Part shown: positions 15,075 through 17,580 of the stretch, in pieces
Layout of the letters: each line of letters starts with the position of its first letter
Position numbering within the stretch: the stretch's first letter is position 1
Assembly (NCBI GenBank): GCA_023401495.1
Contig: JAEXDU010000037.1
Coordinates: 1 to 17,580 of the forward strand
Reading direction: 5' to 3'
Source of the DNA: Bacillota bacterium
GTDB taxonomy: Bacteria; Bacillota; Clostridia; Oscillospirales; Acutalibacteraceae
Length of the DNA stretch: 17,580 nt
The notes under the pieces: generated by a model
Seen by the model: the letters and a program-made list of their open reading frames with translations, nothing else
The model's database searches: none
What the model was told of the DNA's origin: nothing
Position numbers and translations under genes: made by a program

Positions 15075-15152
15075 ACAACACGCGATCTGTTATGTCGAAT
15101 TCATAAAAAAATAATAAATTTATTCAATTTACTATGCCGTTTTCCAATGTTC

Positions 15153-15167
15153 ATTCCGGTTCGGAAT
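15153..15167. promoter_or_regulatory. Palindrome, candidate upstream activator site
   Basis: ATTCCG-GTT-CGGAAT, a perfect 6-3-6 palindrome centred about 145 bases before the predicted sigma-54 transcription start. That is the usual distance for an enhancer-binding-protein site. Binding by the neighbouring activator is inference. Confidence 0.5.
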
Positions 15168-15230
15168 TTAAGTTCCCTTCTATTTTCAAAATTCAATTGA
15201 CGAAAGTCCAAAAAAGACTGATCTAAAATT

Positions 15231-15251
15231 GTCGGATTCGTAGAATCAGAC
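15231..15251. promoter_or_regulatory. Second palindrome near the sigma-54 promoter
   Basis: GTC-G-GATTC-GTA-GAATC-A-GAC, with a single mismatched pair, centred about 63 bases before the predicted start site. Its arms differ from the palindrome at 15153, so it may bind a different factor or be a weaker activator site. Confidence 0.4.
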
Positions 15252-15277
15252 GATCAACGCACACAGATCATCGCATA

Positions 15278-15293
15278 TGGCACGGAACTTGCT
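15278..15293 (+). promoter_or_regulatory. Sigma-54 (-24/-12) promoter
   Basis: TGGCAC-GGAAC-TTGCT matches the sigma-54 consensus TGGCAC-N5-TTGCW at every fixed position, with correct GG-to-GC spacing. Start of transcription would be near 15304, about 50 bases before the lactonase ATG. A sigma-54 activator gene lies directly upstream. Confidence 0.9.
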
Positions 15294-15353
15294 CTAACTC
15301 TTTTACAAGAGGCTTTCCACAAGAGCCAACTCAAATTATAAGGAGGAACCAAA

Positions 15354-16154
15354 ATGAAACTGTACATCCTGAACACCGGTTATCTTGAGACAGACAAAAA
15401 CAACGTAGTCGCCTGTTCCACCATCGGAACCTACAGCCAGCCGCAGGTCACCAACAAATGGATTAAACTGCCCGTCATGGCTTTTCTGATCGATACCGGA
15501 GACGGATACATCCTCTATGACACCGGCAGCAACCCGGAGGCCATGAACGGCTACTGGCCCAAGAATCTGCAGGAAGTTTACCCCCTCTACCAGAAAGAGG
15601 AAGAGCGCCTCGAAAACCAGCTCGCTCTGGTCGGCGTGAAGCCCGAGGACATCAAAACGGTCGTTGTTTCTCACATGCATCTTGACCATGCCGGCAACCT
15701 GCATTTGTTCCCGCATGCAGACGTGTATGTGCCGAAGGCGGACTTCCTCGCCGCACAGTCACAGGTACGCCTGAATTCCGACCCGGCCACACACGGCGGC
15801 TATGTCAAGGGTGATATGGACGTTTCCGTAAAGCAGTATCACCTGATCGACAGCGACTTCGAGCTGGCTCCCGGCGTGGACGTTGTCAACCTGCCCGGCC
15901 ATACTCCCGGACTGCTCGGCCTTGTGGTACATATGGAGAACAGCACCTTCATTCTGCCGCAGGACGCCGTATACACCTCTGAGATTTACGGCCCGCCCGC
16001 CAAAATGTCCGGCCTGCTGTACGATAGCCTGGCACACTTCCAGTCTGTTCAGAAGGTTCACGATTTAGAAGAAAAATACAACGGCAAGGTGGTTTTTGCC
16101 CACGATTATGAGTTCTTCCAGACCTTAAAGACCGCCCCGCACTACTACGATTGA
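15354..16154 (+). CDS. Metallo-beta-lactamase-fold lactonase, AttM/BlcC-AHL lactonase family
   Basis: 266-residue dinuclear-zinc hydrolase. The ligands are in canonical order: HMHLDH (His107, His109, Asp111, His112), His183 in PGHTPG, Asp204 in LPQDAVY and His250 in FAHDYE. The C-terminal SVQKVHDLEEKYNGKVVFAHDYEFFQTLKTAPHYYD closely resembles the end of Agrobacterium AttM/BlcC, as I recall it; that enzyme opens gamma-butyrolactone to 4-hydroxybutyrate as well as acyl-homoserine lactones. AGGAGG lies 7 bases before the ATG. It is the first gene after the sigma-54 promoter and is followed by 4-hydroxybutyryl-CoA dehydratase, so a gamma-lactone substrate fits better than quorum quenching. Fold certain, substrate inferred. 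Confidence 0.88.
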   Translation: MKLYILNTGYLETDKNNVVACSTIGTYSQPQVTNKWIKLPVMAFLIDTGDGYILYDTGSNPEAMNGYWPKNLQEVYPLYQKEEERLENQLALVGVKPEDIKTVVVSHMHLDHAGNLHLFPHADVYVPKADFLAAQSQVRLNSDPATHGGYVKGDMDVSVKQYHLIDSDFELAPGVDVVNLPGHTPGLLGLVVHMENSTFILPQDAVYTSEIYGPPAKMSGLLYDSLAHFQSVQKVHDLEEKYNGKVVFAHDYEFFQTLKTAPHYYD

Positions 16155-16248
16155 CGCACACGCCAGCCATTTCACATTTTGAATCAATTCGAATCATTCA
16201 CATAAGGAATCCATTCGGCCCATTATCTCAGAAAGAAGGAATTTCACC

Positions 16249-17580
16249 ATGGCACTTATGACCGGAGAACAATATATCGAAAGCATCCGCAAGCTGAATC
16301 TGCAGATTTACATGTTCGGCGAGAAAATTGAGAACCCGGTAGATCACCCGATTCTGCGCCCGTCGCTGAATTCGGTCCGCATGACCTATGATCTGGCGCA
16401 GGACCCCCAGTACGAGGATTTGATGACCGCTACCTCTGCGATCACCGGGAACAAAATCAACCGCTTCTGTCATATCCACCACAGCACACAGGACTTGGTA
16501 AACAAGGTGAAAATGCAGCGTCTGCTCGGCCAGAAAACCGCTTCCTGTTTTCAGCGCTGCGTAGGCATGGACGCGTTCAACGCGCTCTATTCCACCACCT
16601 TTGAAACCGACCAGCAGTACAAAACCAATTATTTTGAGAATTTTAAAAAGTTTGCGATCGCCACCGAAGAGAACGACTGGACGGTAGACGGCGCGATGAC
16701 CGACCCCAAGGGCGACCGCTCGCTGGCCCCCCACGCACAGCCTGACGCCGACATGTACCTGCATGTGGTGGAACGCCGCCCCGACGGTATTGTCGTGCGC
16801 GGCGCAAAGGCGCACCAGACCGGTATCATCAACTCCCACGAAGTGATCGTCATGCCCACCATCGCGATGGGCCCGGACGACAAGGATTATGCCGTTTCGT
16901 TTGCCGTACCGACCGACGCCGAGGGCATTTTCATGATCATCGGCCGCCAGAGCTGCGACACCCGTAAGATGGAAGGCAGCGAGATGGACGTGGGCAACAG
17001 CGAATTCGGTGGCGTAGAGGCTCTTGTGATCTTCGACAACGTATTTGTTCCGAACGACCGCATTTTCCTCAACGGCGAGGTCGAGTTTGCCGGAATGCTG
17101 GTAGAACGCTTTGCCGGTTATCACAGACAGAGCTACGGCGGCTGTAAGGTCGGCGTGGGCGACGTTCTGATCGGCGCGGCTGCGCTGGCCGCCGAGTACA
17201 ACGGCGTAGAGCGCGCTTCTGCCGTAAAGGATAAGCTGATTGAGATGGTGCACCTGAACGAAACCCTGTTTGCCTGCGGCATCGCGTGCTCTTCGGAGGG
17301 CAAGCCCACCCCGTCCGGCAACTACCTGATCGATCTGTTGCTCGCCAACGTATGTAAGCAGAATGTCACCCGCTTCCCCTATGAAATCGTGCGGCTGGCC
17401 GAGGATATCGCCGGCGGCCTGATGGTGACCGCTCCGTCTGAAAAGGACCTGCGCGACCCTGTGGTAGGCCCCTATGTGGACAAATACCTGCGCGGCGTCA
17501 ACGCGGTTTCCACCGAGAATCGTCTGCGCGTCCTGCGCTTGATCGAAAATATGTCTCTCGGCACGGCGGCTGTCGGCTAC
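16249..17580 (+). CDS. abfD: 4-hydroxybutyryl-CoA dehydratase (partial, runs off the window)
   Basis: The first 444 residues of an enzyme usually near 490; no stop before the edge, so about 45 residues are missing. It converts 4-hydroxybutyryl-CoA to crotonyl-CoA using FAD and a [4Fe-4S] cluster. The fold is that of 4-hydroxyphenylacetate 3-hydroxylase/acyl-CoA dehydrogenase. Residues aligning with the cluster ligands of the Clostridium aminobutyricum enzyme are present: Cys100 and Cys104 (ASCFQRCVGMDA), His292 and Cys299 (AGYHRQSYGGCK). Other marks are RFCHIHHSTQDLV and VRGAKAHQTG. All ligands intact argues for dehydratase over a flavin hydroxylase. AGAAGGA lies about 9 bases before the ATG. 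It follows the lactonase by 94 bases with no terminator, so the two are probably co-transcribed. Confidence 0.93.
   Translation, partial: MALMTGEQYIESIRKLNLQIYMFGEKIENPVDHPILRPSLNSVRMTYDLAQDPQYEDLMTATSAITGNKINRFCHIHHSTQDLVNKVKMQRLLGQKTASCFQRCVGMDAFNALYSTTFETDQQYKTNYFENFKKFAIATEENDWTVDGAMTDPKGDRSLAPHAQPDADMYLHVVERRPDGIVVRGAKAHQTGIINSHEVIVMPTIAMGPDDKDYAVSFAVPTDAEGIFMIIGRQSCDTRKMEGSEMDVGNSEFGGVEALVIFDNVFVPNDRIFLNGEVEFAGMLVERFAGYHRQSYGGCKVGVGDVLIGAAALAAEYNGVERASAVKDKLIEMVHLNETLFACGIACSSEGKPTPSGNYLIDLLLANVCKQNVTRFPYEIVRLAEDIAGGLMVTAPSEKDLRDPVVGPYVDKYLRGVNAVSTENRLRVLRLIENMSLGTAAVGY

Noticed and set aside
15354..16154. Calling the lactonase a quorum-quenching AHL lactonase
   Set aside because: The fold is shared, but operon context with 4-hydroxybutyryl-CoA dehydratase and the resemblance to AttM/BlcC favour a gamma-butyrolactone-type substrate.
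16228..17253. 341-residue open frame on the minus strand
   Set aside because: Antisense to abfD, whose catalytic residues are all intact in the plus frame; the minus translation matches no family.

Overview
The window looks like a chromosomal segment of an anaerobic, moderate-GC member of the Clostridia (Oscillospirales/Ruminococcaceae-like; this placement is an inference). Support comes from strong AGGAGG-type ribosome binding sites, an FHA-domain FtsW/RodA protein paired with a short class B PBP, a DUF3842 protein, LarB, and a 4-hydroxybutyryl-CoA dehydratase, which is typical of anaerobic 4-hydroxybutyrate/4-aminobutyrate fermenters. I saw no rRNA, tRNA, CRISPR array, insertion sequence or phage gene.

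Layout. (1) 46-1155: a glycerol dehydrogenase of the iron-type ADH family with its own terminator, then a small DsrE-like protein (1295-1639). (2) 1726-2163, minus strand: a DUF3842 protein, convergent with the DsrE gene across a very strong bidirectional hairpin. (3) 2418-9054, plus strand: a promoter and a ~200-nt structured leader that ends in an intrinsic terminator just before larB (nickel-pincer cofactor synthesis). After a further hairpin comes a complete five-gene ABC importer of the nickel/peptide class in the order permease, permease, lipoprotein, ATPase, ATPase. The larB neighbour makes nickel the favoured substrate, but this is not proven. (4) 9181-12245, minus strand: a two-gene wall-synthesis operon, an FHA-FtsW/RodA glycosyltransferase followed with ATGA overlap by a PBP2-type transpeptidase. 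(5) 12479-12904, minus strand: a small PCC/DUF296 protein with its own promoter and terminator. (6) 13206-17580, plus strand: a PAS-containing sigma-54 activator, a strong terminator, an AT-rich regulatory region with palindromes, a textbook -24/-12 sigma-54 promoter, then a metallo-beta-lactamase-fold lactonase related to the AttM/BlcC gamma-butyrolactonases and a 4-hydroxybutyryl-CoA dehydratase that runs off the window end.

How the parts work together. The most interesting unit is the last one. The activator gene lies next to a near-consensus sigma-54 promoter, and the two downstream genes make chemical sense as a gamma-lactone/4-hydroxybutyrate route: the lactonase opens a lactone to 4-hydroxybutyrate, a CoA transferase (not in the window) activates it, and the dehydratase yields crotonyl-CoA. 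The second is the larB leader, whose pairings are mutually exclusive in the manner of a transcription-attenuating riboswitch, and which does not match any class I could recall. Both need computation to confirm.
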